A stretch of DNA of 64,000 bases from contig JAUXYA010000011.1 in assembly GCA_030684405.1 (NCBI GenBank), forward strand, positions 124,001-188,000. Direction: 5' to 3'. The notes below the pieces were generated by a model that saw nothing but the letters and a program-made list of their open reading frames with translations, was not told the DNA's origin and made no database searches. This DNA is from Burkholderiales bacterium (GTDB lineage Bacteria; Pseudomonadota; Gammaproteobacteria; Burkholderiales; SG8-41). The position numbers were made by a program, and so were the translations under genes. Below, piece by piece: positions 27,706 to 36,848 of this stretch (within the stretch, counting starts at the first letter, position 1; every line of letters begins with the position of its first letter).

Positions 27706-27743
27706 GTTTACAAAAATAAGTTTTAAAAGTCAATTTTGTAAAC
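27706..27743. promoter_or_regulatory. Palindromic operator upstream of XRE-ImmA gene
   Basis: GTTTACAAAA (27706-27715) and TTTTGTAAAC (27734-27743) are perfect 10-bp arms with an 18-base AT-rich spacer, ending 12 bases before the ATG at 27756 and just before the GGAGG ribosome site. Self-repression by the helix-turn-helix protein is expected from the family. Confidence 0.65.
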
Positions 27744-27755
27744 CACGGAGGTCAC

Positions 27756-28820
27756 ATGATCAGCGAACGGCTCAAACAGGCACGCAAGGCTTCAGGCCTG
27801 TCTCTGCGCGCGCTTGCCGAACGCGCGCAAATCACCGCGATGGCGATTTCCAAGTACGAGACCGGGAAATCCACCCCCTCGTCCGGCGTTTTGCTCAACT
27901 TGGCCAAGGCGCTGGGCGTACGCACCGAATACTTCTTCCGCCCGGTCAAGGTGGAAATGCACGAGGTCAACTACCGCAAGCACTCAAAACTGGGCGTCAA
28001 GGTTCTGGATCACATCAAGGGCGACGCCATCGAGCAGCTTGAACGTTTCATTGAACTGGAAGAGTTGCTGCCCAACGGCCCGGTCGCACCATTCAAGCTG
28101 CCCGCCGGCCTGCCCGCACATATCAATACGCTGGACGAGATCGAAGACATCGCCCTGAAACTGCGGGAAAAATGGCAGCTCGGCATCGACCCCATCCCGG
28201 TGGTGACCGACATGCTCGAAGAACGCGGCATCAAGGTCATCCAGTCGGACGCCATTCCCGGCGACTTCGACGGCCTCGCCTGCAATGTGAATGGCATTCC
28301 CGTCATTGCCGTCAGCGCGCAGGCGCCCGGCGACCGCCAGCGCTTTACCATGACCCACGAACTGGGTCATCTGATGCTGCAGGGACGCATCTCACCTGAA
28401 TTGGATATCGAAGCCGCCTGCAACCGCTTCGCCGGCGCCTTCCTCGCGCCCGCTTCCGAGGTGCGCAAAGAACTGGGCGAAAAACGGGACTGGCTGGAAC
28501 CGAAGGAACTCGCCGCCCTGAAACAGGCCTACGGCCTCAGCATGCAAGGCTGGATGCACCGCGCCAAGGACCTCGGCATCCTCCCCGGCTTTGCCTACGT
28601 CGAGATGCGCAAGTTCTTCTCGGCACAAGGTTGGGTCAAGACCGAACCCGGCGAGCAATACCCCAAGGAACGCCCGCAACTCTTTGAACAACTGGTGTAC
28701 CGCGCGCTCAGCCAGGACCTGATCAGCGAATCCAAGGCCGCGGAACTGCTGCGCAAGCCGCTGTCGCAATTCCAAAAAGAACGGAACATGCAGGGTGACG
28801 CAGCGACTCCTGATCAGTGA
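27756..28820 (+). CDS. XRE-family regulator fused to ImmA/IrrE metallopeptidase
   Basis: 354 residues. An N-terminal helix-turn-helix of the XRE family (residues about 1-65; LSLRALAERAQITAMAISKYETG) is followed by a zinc peptidase domain with FTMTHELGHLMLQ (HExxH, about residue 198) and a downstream acidic ligand region (EAACNRFAGAFLAP). A GGAGG ribosome site precedes the ATG. The PIN gene overlaps its last 26 bases. This is the classical COG2856 antitoxin-like arrangement in which peptidase cleavage relieves repression. Confidence 0.88.
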   Translation: MISERLKQARKASGLSLRALAERAQITAMAISKYETGKSTPSSGVLLNLAKALGVRTEYFFRPVKVEMHEVNYRKHSKLGVKVLDHIKGDAIEQLERFIELEELLPNGPVAPFKLPAGLPAHINTLDEIEDIALKLREKWQLGIDPIPVVTDMLEERGIKVIQSDAIPGDFDGLACNVNGIPVIAVSAQAPGDRQRFTMTHELGHLMLQGRISPELDIEAACNRFAGAFLAPASEVRKELGEKRDWLEPKELAALKQAYGLSMQGWMHRAKDLGILPGFAYVEMRKFFSAQGWVKTEPGEQYPKERPQLFEQLVYRALSQDLISESKAAELLRKPLSQFQKERNMQGDAATPDQ

Positions 28821-29298
28821 CGCCAATATCCTCATCGACATGGAAAAAGGTGGCGTCACGCGCCAGATGTTCCAGCTCGATGCGGTCTTTGCCGTTCCCA
28901 ACACCCTCTACGAGGACGAACTGCGGGAAGAACACCCGCAGTTGCCCGAACTCGGGCTGCGGACGCTGGAATTAACCGAAGAAACGGTTGCCTGGGCGGC
29001 CGAACTGATCGTCCGTTACAGGAAAACCGGTGCCAGCAGCAATGACCTGTTGGCGCTGGCCCTTGCCCGACAGGAACAAACCACCCTGCTCACCGGCGAC
29101 GGCAAGCTGCGCGGCGTTGCCGAAGCCGAAGGCATTACCGTCCACGGCACTGTCTGGCTGATGAAACAACTGATGGATGCCGGAATCCTGACTGTGCCGC
29201 AGGCTGCTGCAGCCTACGACCACATGAAAGCAGCGCGTAGCCGCCTGCCCTGGAACGAAGTCGAACAGCAATTACACGCCCGCTGTTTTAAACGCTAG
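28795..29298 (+). CDS. PIN-domain nuclease (toxin-like)
   Basis: 167 residues, GTG start at 28795 inside the end of the XRE-ImmA gene. PIN features: LLISDANILIDME (first Asp), a second acidic position near YEDELREEH, and SSNDLLALALA plus LLTGDGKLR as the later acidic/turn motifs. PIN proteins of toxin-antitoxin modules are RNA-cleaving. Its 3' end converges with the hsdS stop, overlapping by 11 bases. Confidence 0.82.
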   Translation: MTQRLLISDANILIDMEKGGVTRQMFQLDAVFAVPNTLYEDELREEHPQLPELGLRTLELTEETVAWAAELIVRYRKTGASSNDLLALALARQEQTTLLTGDGKLRGVAEAEGITVHGTVWLMKQLMDAGILTVPQAAAAYDHMKAARSRLPWNEVEQQLHARCFKR

Positions 29299-31054
29299 CC
29301 ACCTCAGGCGCAGCGACGGCCCGCTCGACGATGGCGTCGGCGAGACGGATCTGGGTGGTCTGGGCTTCGGCGAGGCGGGCCTTGAGGGCATCGCAGAGGG
29401 CCATCAGTTCTTCGACTTTGGCGACGATGCGGTGTTGCTCAGCAGCCGGCGGCAACGCAATCGCAAACCCTCTCATATCCCCAACATTCACATGCTTTGC
29501 ACCAATTCCTTTGTGCAGTTCCAGCAGAGCCTCAAGTGATCGAGGAGAAGATATTGCTAGACGCAAAAACTCTGAGTTGAGCCGGCTCGACGGCCTAAAA
29601 AGCATTACGCGTTGCCCTAAACAACAGCGGAGCCCTTCGGGCAATACCACTGACTCTCCGACACTCCCCTCTCTCGCGAAAACTATGTCCCCCTTATCCG
29701 GAGAAATCCGGGCAATTCGTTCAGAGAATGTATCTGCGTCAACATATCGAAATTTCGATTCGATAAGGGCACCTTGTTTAAACGAATTTGTATCAAGGCA
29801 CAAAAAACCTGAATCAGTGAATTTTGGGGTTGAATGTGGACAATCCACGATGACGTTGAAAAGAGAATCTAAACGTACCCATTGCCAACCTAAAGGCGCC
29901 ACAAATCGCCGCTCTTCTTCAGAAATATCGGGATATAGCTTTTGTCTGCCAATGCGCCCCTCTGCCACCAAGGCTTCTTTTTCACTAGCAATTGCCGCCA
30001 ACAGCGCATTGGCCGGTTCCTCAATTGGGTTTTGGGACACAAGCTTCCCCATGACCGCAAGCTGAAGGATGGTGTGCTTGAGCTGGTCGATGCTGTGTTC
30101 GGTGGTGAACAGGGTATCAAAGTGCTCGGCGATGCGGTTCCAGGCTGCGGCAAATTCCTGGGCGGATTCGACGCGCGTCAGCGTGCCAAGCAGGGTTTCG
30201 ACCAGGGTCTGGTGGGCTTCGATGCCAATGCCTTGCTGCTGCTCCAGTTGGTCGCAAAGCGCCATGAGTTCGTCTACTTTGGCAACGATGCGGCGTTGTT
30301 CGGCGAGAGGGGGCAAACCAATGACTGACTCGGTAATTTGCGCGCCCGAAAGATGATCAACCGTTGTATATGCCTTAACGCCCTGCAGTTTCCGCAGTCG
30401 AGTCTGAAGGCTGTCGGCGATAAAGCGCTTGCCCAAGTTTTCTGTAAAAAAAATCAAGCGGGACACCCGTTGATTTAATAGCGCCCTGCCATTCGCCCAG
30501 GGAGACACGCGGAACTCGCCATCCATACTAATTAGATAATCTCCTTGCTCAACGATAAATTCATCCCTGTATTCACCAGAGTAATAAGTTCCCGTAAACG
30601 GCTGCCCTACGTCACGTATACGAATCAGTGGGAGTCCTTCCGCGCTTTCGTTGAAATATCGCGACTTAAAGGCAAATCCAGCTTGAGAAAATGCGATATC
30701 GCCAAGTCTGACGAAAACCCAACCCATAGGCAGTTCGAAGTCTTTTTCCGCCTCTACAATGTCAGGCAGTGGCTTTACTCTCTTGACCACCCCTTCTTTA
30801 ATTAACCGCACTTTTTCTGCTGCAATTCTTTTCAGAAGGGTAGTCGCCGGTTCGTCGTTTGGGTCTTGCGGCAACAGCTTTCCGCGAACGGCCAACTCCA
30901 AAATCAGCGTGCGCAGTTTATTTACGCCGTAAGCCTCCAGCGGACCGCCACTGCCCCGCCCCGCCGTGGACTTGACCAGCAGCGCCGAGGTCCAGAGGTC
31001 GAGATGGTCAGTCACTGGATTCCGGTTAGTTCCGAAAATACGCGGATCGTTCAC
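29288..31054 (-). CDS. hsdS: Type I restriction enzyme specificity subunit HsdS
   Basis: 588 residues with two target-recognition domains separated and ended by similar helical spacers: PPLAEQRRIVAKVDELMALCDQLE (about residue 245) and PPAAEQHRIVAKVEELMALCDALK (about residue 555), the repeat typical of HsdS. The N-terminus carries a family-typical YGVNKLRTLILELAVRGKL block. Its ATG overlaps the hsdM stop (ATGA). HsdS sets the DNA sequence recognised by the methylase and restriction subunits. Confidence 0.95.
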   Translation of the reverse strand: MNDPRIFGTNRNPVTDHLDLWTSALLVKSTAGRGSGGPLEAYGVNKLRTLILELAVRGKLLPQDPNDEPATTLLKRIAAEKVRLIKEGVVKRVKPLPDIVEAEKDFELPMGWVFVRLGDIAFSQAGFAFKSRYFNESAEGLPLIRIRDVGQPFTGTYYSGEYRDEFIVEQGDYLISMDGEFRVSPWANGRALLNQRVSRLIFFTENLGKRFIADSLQTRLRKLQGVKAYTTVDHLSGAQITESVIGLPPLAEQRRIVAKVDELMALCDQLEQQQGIGIEAHQTLVETLLGTLTRVESAQEFAAAWNRIAEHFDTLFTTEHSIDQLKHTILQLAVMGKLVSQNPIEEPANALLAAIASEKEALVAEGRIGRQKLYPDISEEERRFVAPLGWQWVRLDSLFNVIVDCPHSTPKFTDSGFLCLDTNSFKQGALIESKFRYVDADTFSERIARISPDKGDIVFAREGSVGESVVLPEGLRCCLGQRVMLFRPSSRLNSEFLRLAISSPRSLEALLELHKGIGAKHVNVGDMRGFAIALPPAAEQHRIVAKVEELMALCDALKARLAEAQTTQIRLADAIVERAVAAPEVASV

Positions 31055-32529
31055 GCGCCCTCCCGACTCAGCGCTTCGTGCAAGATGGCCTTGAGCTGGT
31101 TGCGCAGGCTCGCGATGTCCGCCTGCTGCTTCTCATACTGGCGCAGCAGTTCATCCGGATCGTGGCTGACCTGCTCGCCGACGTGCGGGTTCTTGATGTC
31201 GAGGTTGTAGTTGCGCGCGACGATGTCGGCGACCGGCACGCACCAGGCCTGCTCGGTCTCCTTGCGCTTCTTGAAACCGTCGGACTCCTTGCCCCACCAC
31301 GCGATTTCGGTTTCGAATTCCTCGAAACGCATGGGCTTGGTCTTGTTGTAGCTTTTGACGCCTTCGGGATAAGGATGCTCGTAGTACCAGACTCGCTCCG
31401 TCGGCTGGCCCTTGGTAAAAAACAGCAGGTTGGTCTTGATGCCGGTGTAGGGCGCAAACACGCCGTTGGGCAGACGCACGATGGTGTGCAGATTGCATTC
31501 CTCCAGCAGCGACTGCTTGAGGCGGGTTTTCATGCCCTCGCCGAACAGAAAACTGTCGGGCAGCACCACCGCGGCGCGGCCGCCGTCGCGCAGCAATTTG
31601 ACGATCAACGCCATGAACAGGTCGGCGGTCTCGCGCGTGCGCAGGTGTGCGGGAAAGTTGTTCTCGATGCCGTCTTCTTCCATGCCGCCGAAGGGCGGAT
31701 TGGTGATGATGACGTGCACGCGGTCGGCGTTGCCGTAGTCCTTGTACGGCCGGGACAGGGTGTTGTCGTGTTTGATGTTCGTCGGCGTGTCGATGCCGTG
31801 CAGGATCATGTTGGTCACAGCCAGCATGTGCGGCAGCGCCTTTTTCTCGACGCCGCGGATGGAATCGACCAGCACCTCCTCGTCCTTGCGGGTTTTGACG
31901 TACTGCTCGCGCTTGTGATCAATGGCGCAGGCGAGGAAGCCGCCGGTGCCGCAGGCGGGATCGAGAACTATCTCATCCAGCTTCGGATCGACGCGGTTGA
32001 CGATGAAGCGGGTCACCGCGCGCGGCGTGTAGAACTCACCGGCGTTGCCGGCGCTTTGCAGGTCGCGCAGGATCTGCTCGTAGATGCCGCCGAAGGTGTG
32101 GCGGTCTTCGGTGTTATTGAAGTCTATCTCATTGATTTTATTGATAACCTGCCGAATCAGCGTGCCCGACTTCATGTAGTTGTAGGCATCCTCGAACACG
32201 CCGCGGATGACGCGGGCGCGCTCGCCCGCCGCGCCGTGGGTCGGCAGCTTGTCTTTCAGCGTCGGGAACAACTGGTTGTTGATGAAGTCCGACAGCGCCT
32301 CGCCGGTGATGCCTTCCGGGTCTTTCGCCCAGCTGCGCCAGCGCAGGTGTTTGGGCAGTGGTGATTTGTAGCCGCCCTCGATCAGCTCCAGTTCGGCTTC
32401 GCGGTCGTCGAAAATCTTGAGGAAAAACATCCACACCAACTGGCTGATGCGCTGGGCGTCGCCGTCGACGCCGACGTCCTTACGCATGATGTCCTGGATG
32501 GATTTGATGACACCTGAAACATTGCTCAT
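31051..32529 (-). CDS. hsdM: Type I restriction enzyme methylase subunit HsdM
   Basis: 492 residues. The SAM-binding motif DPACGTGGFL (about residue 197) and the catalytic NPPFGG (about residue 280) define an N6-adenine methyltransferase of the HsdM class. An N-terminal helical domain (DVGVDGDAQRISQLVWMFFLKIFD) is also typical. It overlaps hsdR upstream and hsdS downstream by ATGA, so the operon is read hsdR-hsdM-hsdS. Confidence 0.97.
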   Translation of the reverse strand: MSNVSGVIKSIQDIMRKDVGVDGDAQRISQLVWMFFLKIFDDREAELELIEGGYKSPLPKHLRWRSWAKDPEGITGEALSDFINNQLFPTLKDKLPTHGAAGERARVIRGVFEDAYNYMKSGTLIRQVINKINEIDFNNTEDRHTFGGIYEQILRDLQSAGNAGEFYTPRAVTRFIVNRVDPKLDEIVLDPACGTGGFLACAIDHKREQYVKTRKDEEVLVDSIRGVEKKALPHMLAVTNMILHGIDTPTNIKHDNTLSRPYKDYGNADRVHVIITNPPFGGMEEDGIENNFPAHLRTRETADLFMALIVKLLRDGGRAAVVLPDSFLFGEGMKTRLKQSLLEECNLHTIVRLPNGVFAPYTGIKTNLLFFTKGQPTERVWYYEHPYPEGVKSYNKTKPMRFEEFETEIAWWGKESDGFKKRKETEQAWCVPVADIVARNYNLDIKNPHVGEQVSHDPDELLRQYEKQQADIASLRNQLKAILHEALSREGA

Positions 32530-34871
32530 GCCGATTTTTCTTCCTTGTACAGCTCTTGTTCGAGTTCCTCGATGGCACGGTCAAACTGCTCCTTGCCGCC
32601 GAAGATGTTGTTGATGATTTCCACCGAAGTACCGATGGTGGTAAACGGCGCGTTGCGCAGAATCTTCGCGTCTTCGAGACTGGCGATGCCCTCGTCCGCA
32701 TACTTGTCCAGCAGGGCCGACAGCACGGCCCGCGTCTTTTCACCGTATTTGGTGAAGTAGTTGCGCTTCTTGACCTTGTTCGCCCGCTCCTTGCGCGTGA
32801 GCGGCGGCCGGTCCCATGCAATGTGGCAGATCAGGTCGAAATCGCCGTAGTCGCCACCGACCTCGGTGGCGAGGTTGTCGAGCACGATGCCGTGCTCCTC
32901 CAGCTCATCGATCAGCGCCTGCTTCTTTTTCGCACGGTTCCAGCGCGCCAGAAAATCGTCCAGCGACGCGAATTCGGAGCGGATCTGCTTGCGGCTGAAA
33001 TCCTTGTACGACTCGGTGATCAGCTGGCCGTCCGGGCCGATGTATTCGATACGTTCGGCAATGATCCTGGCGGGCACGCCGCTGACACGCACCTTGTAGA
33101 CACCTTCCGGTTCTTCGGCCACCGGAGGTTCATCGCCCTCCTCCGGCGGATCGGGCGGCACCGGGTCATCGTCGGCATCGGGTTCGTAGATCACCGCCGG
33201 TTCGCCGTCGAATTCCGGATCGCGGAACAGCGTGGTGGCCTTCTTGAAATCCATGATGGTGAAGAACCACTTGTTGTTGCCCTCGTCGATCCGCGTGCCG
33301 CGGCCGATGATCTGCTTGAACACCGTCATCGAGGTGATGGTCTTGTCGAGTACGATCAGCTTGCAGGTCTTGGCATCGACGCCGGTGGTCAGCAATTCGG
33401 AAGTGGTGGCGATGACCGGGAATTTGCTCTCGGGGTCGATGAAGTTGTCGAGTTCATTCTTGCCCTCGGTGCTATCGCCGGTGATGCGCATCACGTATTT
33501 CGGGTTGTCAAGCGCGAGTTGGCCGGCCGCATTGACAATGGCCACGCGCATACGCTCGGCGTGGTCAATGTCTTCGCAGAAGATGATGGTTTTGGAGTAA
33601 GGATCGGTGGCACGCAGGTACTTCATGACGCGGCCAGCTACCAGCTTGGTGCGCTGGTTCAGCACCAGGATGCGATCCATGTCTTTCTGGTTGTATTCGC
33701 GCTGCTCGATGTCCTGCCCGAGGTCATCCTTCATGCCCGCCGGCGGAATCCAGCCGTCGACGTCCCGGTCGATATCAATGCGCACAACCTTGTACGGCGC
33801 GAGAAAACCGTCTTCAATACCCTGCTTCAGGCTGTACGTATAAACCGGCTCACCGAAGTAGCTGCTGCTGGAGACGTATTTGGTCTCTTTGGGCGTCGCG
33901 GTCAGGCCGACCTGCACCGCGCCGGAAAAGTAATCGAGGATTTCACGCCAGGCCGAATCGTCAGCCGCACTGCCGCGATGGCATTCGTCGATGACGATCA
34001 TGTCGAAGAAGTCGCGCGACACCGATTTGAAAATCTTGTCTTCTTCCGCCGGGCCGGTGATGGCCTGATACAGGCCGAGGTGTATTTCGTAGGATGGGTC
34101 GATTTTGCGGTTCTTGATCTTGGTCATGACCGAGCCGAAGGGCTTGAAGTCATTGACCAGCGTCTGATCGACGAGGATGTTGCGGTCGGCCAGGAACAGC
34201 ACGCGCCGGACCGCTCCCGCCTTCCACAGCCGCCAGATGATCTGGAAGGTGGTGTAGGTCTTGCCTGTGCCGGTGGCCATGACCAGCAGCACGCGGCGCT
34301 TGCCGCTGGCGACCGCCTCAACCGTACGGTTGATCGCTTCAACCTGGTAATAACGGGGTTCCTTGCCGGTAAGGTCGTCGTGATAAGGCTGGACGACCAG
34401 CGCTTCCGCCGTATCTTCAATGCCGCGAATACGCTTATAACGTTCCCACAATTTTGCAGGGGCCGGAAAGGCATCGAGCGCGAACTGGGTTTCGATGTCC
34501 TCACCCGTTGCCGGCGCCTTGTTATGCGAGGCAAAGGCGTCGCCGTTGGAGCTGAAGGCGCTGGGCACTTCAAGGATTTCGGCATAACCCAGCGCCTGCT
34601 GCATGCCGTGGCTGACGCTGTGGTGGTTGTCCTTGGCTTCGACCACGCCGATGGGAACACCCGGCTCCCAGGACAGCACGTAGTCGGCAAATTTCTTTTT
34701 CTTCTTGTTGCGAGAGGACATATTGCCGCGCACGACGACCGGGCCGGGCGTGAGCGTGACCTCGCGGCGGATCTGCTTGACCGGGTCCCACCCGGCGCTT
34801 TTGATCGCGGGCGTGATTAACAGGTCGCAGATGTCGCTTTCGCTGAGTTTTTTCTTGTCGTCGCTGTTCAT
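32526..34871 (-). CDS. hsdR: Type I restriction enzyme ATPase/endonuclease subunit HsdR
   Basis: 781 residues. A nuclease domain at the N-terminus precedes a superfamily II translocase: Walker A MATGTGKTYT (about residue 200), DECHRGSA (about residue 293), TATPKETK, and later helicase motifs including IGRGTRIDE. A C-terminal EcoEI-type extension ends the protein. It is the first gene of the operon. An inverted repeat (35013-35036) lies about 140 bases upstream of its start. Confidence 0.95.
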   Translation of the reverse strand: MNSDDKKKLSESDICDLLITPAIKSAGWDPVKQIRREVTLTPGPVVVRGNMSSRNKKKKKFADYVLSWEPGVPIGVVEAKDNHHSVSHGMQQALGYAEILEVPSAFSSNGDAFASHNKAPATGEDIETQFALDAFPAPAKLWERYKRIRGIEDTAEALVVQPYHDDLTGKEPRYYQVEAINRTVEAVASGKRRVLLVMATGTGKTYTTFQIIWRLWKAGAVRRVLFLADRNILVDQTLVNDFKPFGSVMTKIKNRKIDPSYEIHLGLYQAITGPAEEDKIFKSVSRDFFDMIVIDECHRGSAADDSAWREILDYFSGAVQVGLTATPKETKYVSSSSYFGEPVYTYSLKQGIEDGFLAPYKVVRIDIDRDVDGWIPPAGMKDDLGQDIEQREYNQKDMDRILVLNQRTKLVAGRVMKYLRATDPYSKTIIFCEDIDHAERMRVAIVNAAGQLALDNPKYVMRITGDSTEGKNELDNFIDPESKFPVIATTSELLTTGVDAKTCKLIVLDKTITSMTVFKQIIGRGTRIDEGNNKWFFTIMDFKKATTLFRDPEFDGEPAVIYEPDADDDPVPPDPPEEGDEPPVAEEPEGVYKVRVSGVPARIIAERIEYIGPDGQLITESYKDFSRKQIRSEFASLDDFLARWNRAKKKQALIDELEEHGIVLDNLATEVGGDYGDFDLICHIAWDRPPLTRKERANKVKKRNYFTKYGEKTRAVLSALLDKYADEGIASLEDAKILRNAPFTTIGTSVEIINNIFGGKEQFDRAIEELEQELYKEEKSA

Positions 34872-35235
34872 TAACGGCGGTCTCGACTGAAAGCCGGTTC
34901 AATGAAGGATGCGGGGATTGTAGCCGGATTCACCAAAATGCCTTGCGAATCATCGACCTCCACGATGCAGCTTGGCTGCTGGGCACGAACTTAAAATAAG
35001 CAGTGCCGTTATTTTACGTTCGGGACTTATCGTAAATTAACGCTACGTCTTCGCCGTACAGCCCTTATACGAAAAGTAACCTGTAACAAGGAAGGCAACC
35101 GCTTCCTTGCGATAGTTTCGGCCGCCCTCTGAAAATCATCATAAGTACTTGTTTTTATTATATTTTGATGGCTGCCGCAGCCTGTCAAAAATATGTTCGC
35201 TGACGGAGGATCAGCTTGGTCGAGATCAGGGCGAG
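34872..35235. other. Intergenic region upstream of hsdR, AT-rich part
   Basis: 364 bp between the restriction operon and the AbiEii-like stop. No gene is supported; the short frames present look random. It contains an inverted repeat TTTACG (35013-35018) / CGTAAA (35031-35036) and an AT-rich motif at 35141-35160, and presumably the hsdRMS promoter. Confidence 0.5.
35141..35160. promoter_or_regulatory. AT-rich border motif (minus orientation) upstream of hsdR region
   Basis: Read on the minus strand it is TAATAAAAACAAGTACTTAT, one base from the 17128 copy over its core. It lies between the AbiEii-like stop and the hsdR start. Confidence 0.35.
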
Positions 35236-36126
35236 TCATTGCGTGGCGCGATCATTCCGTAGTTGCCGGGCCTGACGCAAAGGCGCCGTGATCCGATCGC
35301 GAATTTCCTCGATGATCCGTGCGAAATCGGCGGACACATCAAGCCGGTTCCTGACCAGGAACTGCTGCCACTGCGCTCTCTTGGCCTCATCACTTGCGAA
35401 GCCATCGCCAAGCCCATGTGGCATGCCGTCAGGCAAGCCGGTCTGTCGGCGCGCAAAAGTGGCGGCAATGGCAACAGCCAGTCGCACATCATCAACCCTG
35501 CCTTCATGCAGCAAGGCATGGACATCGAAGTAATCTTTCATGCGGCTGTTGCGCAGGCCAAGATATTCCATGGCATGCAACTTCTCCGCGATAACCGTCT
35601 CTCGCGGATAGGCGCGCAAGCGAGGACGCGGCAAATCGAGCAGGCTGGGATATTCCAGCCACTCGGGCGCCGGCGTCACGGCATCGCCGATGCCGATGTC
35701 CACCTGCACGGTCACCCGTGCCGCTCCCATCTGCGCCCGCAGGGTCACGCGCTGACCACCGTAGTTGTCGTCCGCACGTATCGGTTCCACCCTGACGCTG
35801 TCGCTTGCATAGGTCATGCCGTCAATCTCGACCGGCGTTTCGCAAATTTCCCTGAATATGTTCACCAGTTCCTGATCGGAGAGGTCACCAAATCCCAGCA
35901 GATCGGCGTCGCGCGTTGGCCGCAAGGCATCGCCCAGCCAGACCAGCAGCAGCAACGCTCCCTTCAGCACAAAACGCTCGACGTGCGGCGAGCGTGACAG
36001 GCGGTAGAGAAAACGCTCAACCGCATAGCGCGTGAGTACGAGGTTCGTGTCCATCCCTGCCGACTTGGCATGACGCGCGAGCCGTACCTGCAGGGACCGC
36101 GCAAGTCCGTCGCGCGTGCTACTCAT
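35236..36126 (-). CDS. AbiEii-like nucleotidyltransferase toxin
   Basis: 296 residues. VLKGALLLLVWLG followed by RPTRDADLLGFGD gives the nucleotidyltransferase G-G/A helix and D-x-D metal pair (about residues 55-80). A later ETVIAEKLHAM and MKDYFDVHALL (about residues 180-205) match AbiEii/AbiGii toxins. It overlaps the upstream antitoxin-like gene by 4 bases (ATGA). AbiE systems act as type IV toxin-antitoxins in phage defence. Confidence 0.9.
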   Translation of the reverse strand: MSSTRDGLARSLQVRLARHAKSAGMDTNLVLTRYAVERFLYRLSRSPHVERFVLKGALLLLVWLGDALRPTRDADLLGFGDLSDQELVNIFREICETPVEIDGMTYASDSVRVEPIRADDNYGGQRVTLRAQMGAARVTVQVDIGIGDAVTPAPEWLEYPSLLDLPRPRLRAYPRETVIAEKLHAMEYLGLRNSRMKDYFDVHALLHEGRVDDVRLAVAIAATFARRQTGLPDGMPHGLGDGFASDEAKRAQWQQFLVRNRLDVSADFARIIEEIRDRITAPLRQARQLRNDRATQ

Positions 36127-36731
36127 GCCACCATCGCCTCAAGGTAAGGCTGCATCACGCGCTGCACGCGGCAGATGCCGGCATAGTGATGTATGTCGGC
36201 CATCGTGAATCGCTTGGCGCGCCAGGCTTCGTGCAGCGCTTCCAGAGCAACGTCGAGGCCGATCTTGTTGCGGTATTTGAAGCAATCGGCCAGGGTCTTG
36301 GCAACGTTGTACACCCTCACGGACTGGCCCTCGATCTGGTGTATTTCAATGCCCTCGGTCAGCGCCGCCCCCGAGTAACGCATGATGCGCAGCGGCGGGT
36401 ATTGCAGCGCCGGACGCCGGGCACGCCGATCGATGGCCAGCCAGATTTGGTGCGGCAGTTGCGTGCCCAGTTCATGGAAGCGCAATGCCGAGATCAGGCA
36501 GATCACGCCTTGCGGCACAGCCGCGCCCGCGATGGCCAGGCCATGGTGCTCGGTGATCGGATGTTCAGGCGGGCGATAGATGCCGCGAGCGATGCGCTCG
36601 AGTTCTCCCGCTGCAACCAGCCGGCTCAAGGTTTGGCGATGGATGCCGGCTTCCGTCAACTCGCGCGTGGTCACACCTTGGCTGCGGCGCGCGAGTTTCA
36701 GAACTGCGTCTTGGGCGGTGGATGAAGACAT
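36123..36731 (-). CDS. AbiEi-like antitoxin/transcriptional regulator
   Basis: 202 residues with an N-terminal winged helix (TRELTEAGIHRQTLSRLVAAGELERIARGIYRPP), the AbiEi_4 pattern, then the AbiEi C-terminal region (SVRVYNVAKTLADCFKYRNKIG). In characterised AbiE systems this protein represses its own promoter via inverted repeats. The palindrome at 36747-36762 sits 15 bases upstream of the start, consistent with that. Confidence 0.88.
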   Translation of the reverse strand: MSSSTAQDAVLKLARRSQGVTTRELTEAGIHRQTLSRLVAAGELERIARGIYRPPEHPITEHHGLAIAGAAVPQGVICLISALRFHELGTQLPHQIWLAIDRRARRPALQYPPLRIMRYSGAALTEGIEIHQIEGQSVRVYNVAKTLADCFKYRNKIGLDVALEALHEAWRAKRFTMADIHHYAGICRVQRVMQPYLEAMVA

Positions 36732-36746
36732 GTGCCAAATTGTAGG

Positions 36747-36762
36747 CAGATATTATTATCTG
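36747..36762. promoter_or_regulatory. Palindrome upstream of AbiEi-like gene
   Basis: CAGATA-TTAT-TATCTG is a perfect 6-bp inverted repeat with a 4-base centre, 15 bases before the antitoxin start. A second nearby repeat, TGTC...GACA, overlaps it on the upstream side. It is a candidate autoregulatory operator. Confidence 0.5.
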
Positions 36763-36822
36763 TCAACATTTAGACACATCACCAAGGGATGTAATATGAG
36801 ATTAATCTCTTTGGGTTATCCT

Positions 36823-36847
36823 ATAAATATTTGTTTTTATTGATATT
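36823..36847. promoter_or_regulatory. AT-rich border motif (minus orientation) at acyl-CoA dehydrogenase 3' end
   Basis: On the minus strand it reads ATCAATAAAAACAAATATTT, matching the 19482 copy. It lies between the acyl-CoA dehydrogenase stop and the AbiEi-like start. Confidence 0.35.
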
Positions 36848-36848
36848 T

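Noticed and set aside
31078-32364. 428-codon plus-strand frame opposite hsdM
   Set aside because: Antisense of hsdM; no motifs of its own.
32556-34820. 754-codon plus-strand frame across the hsdR region
   Set aside because: Antisense of hsdR, whose helicase motifs are clear; the plus-strand product has only biased composition.
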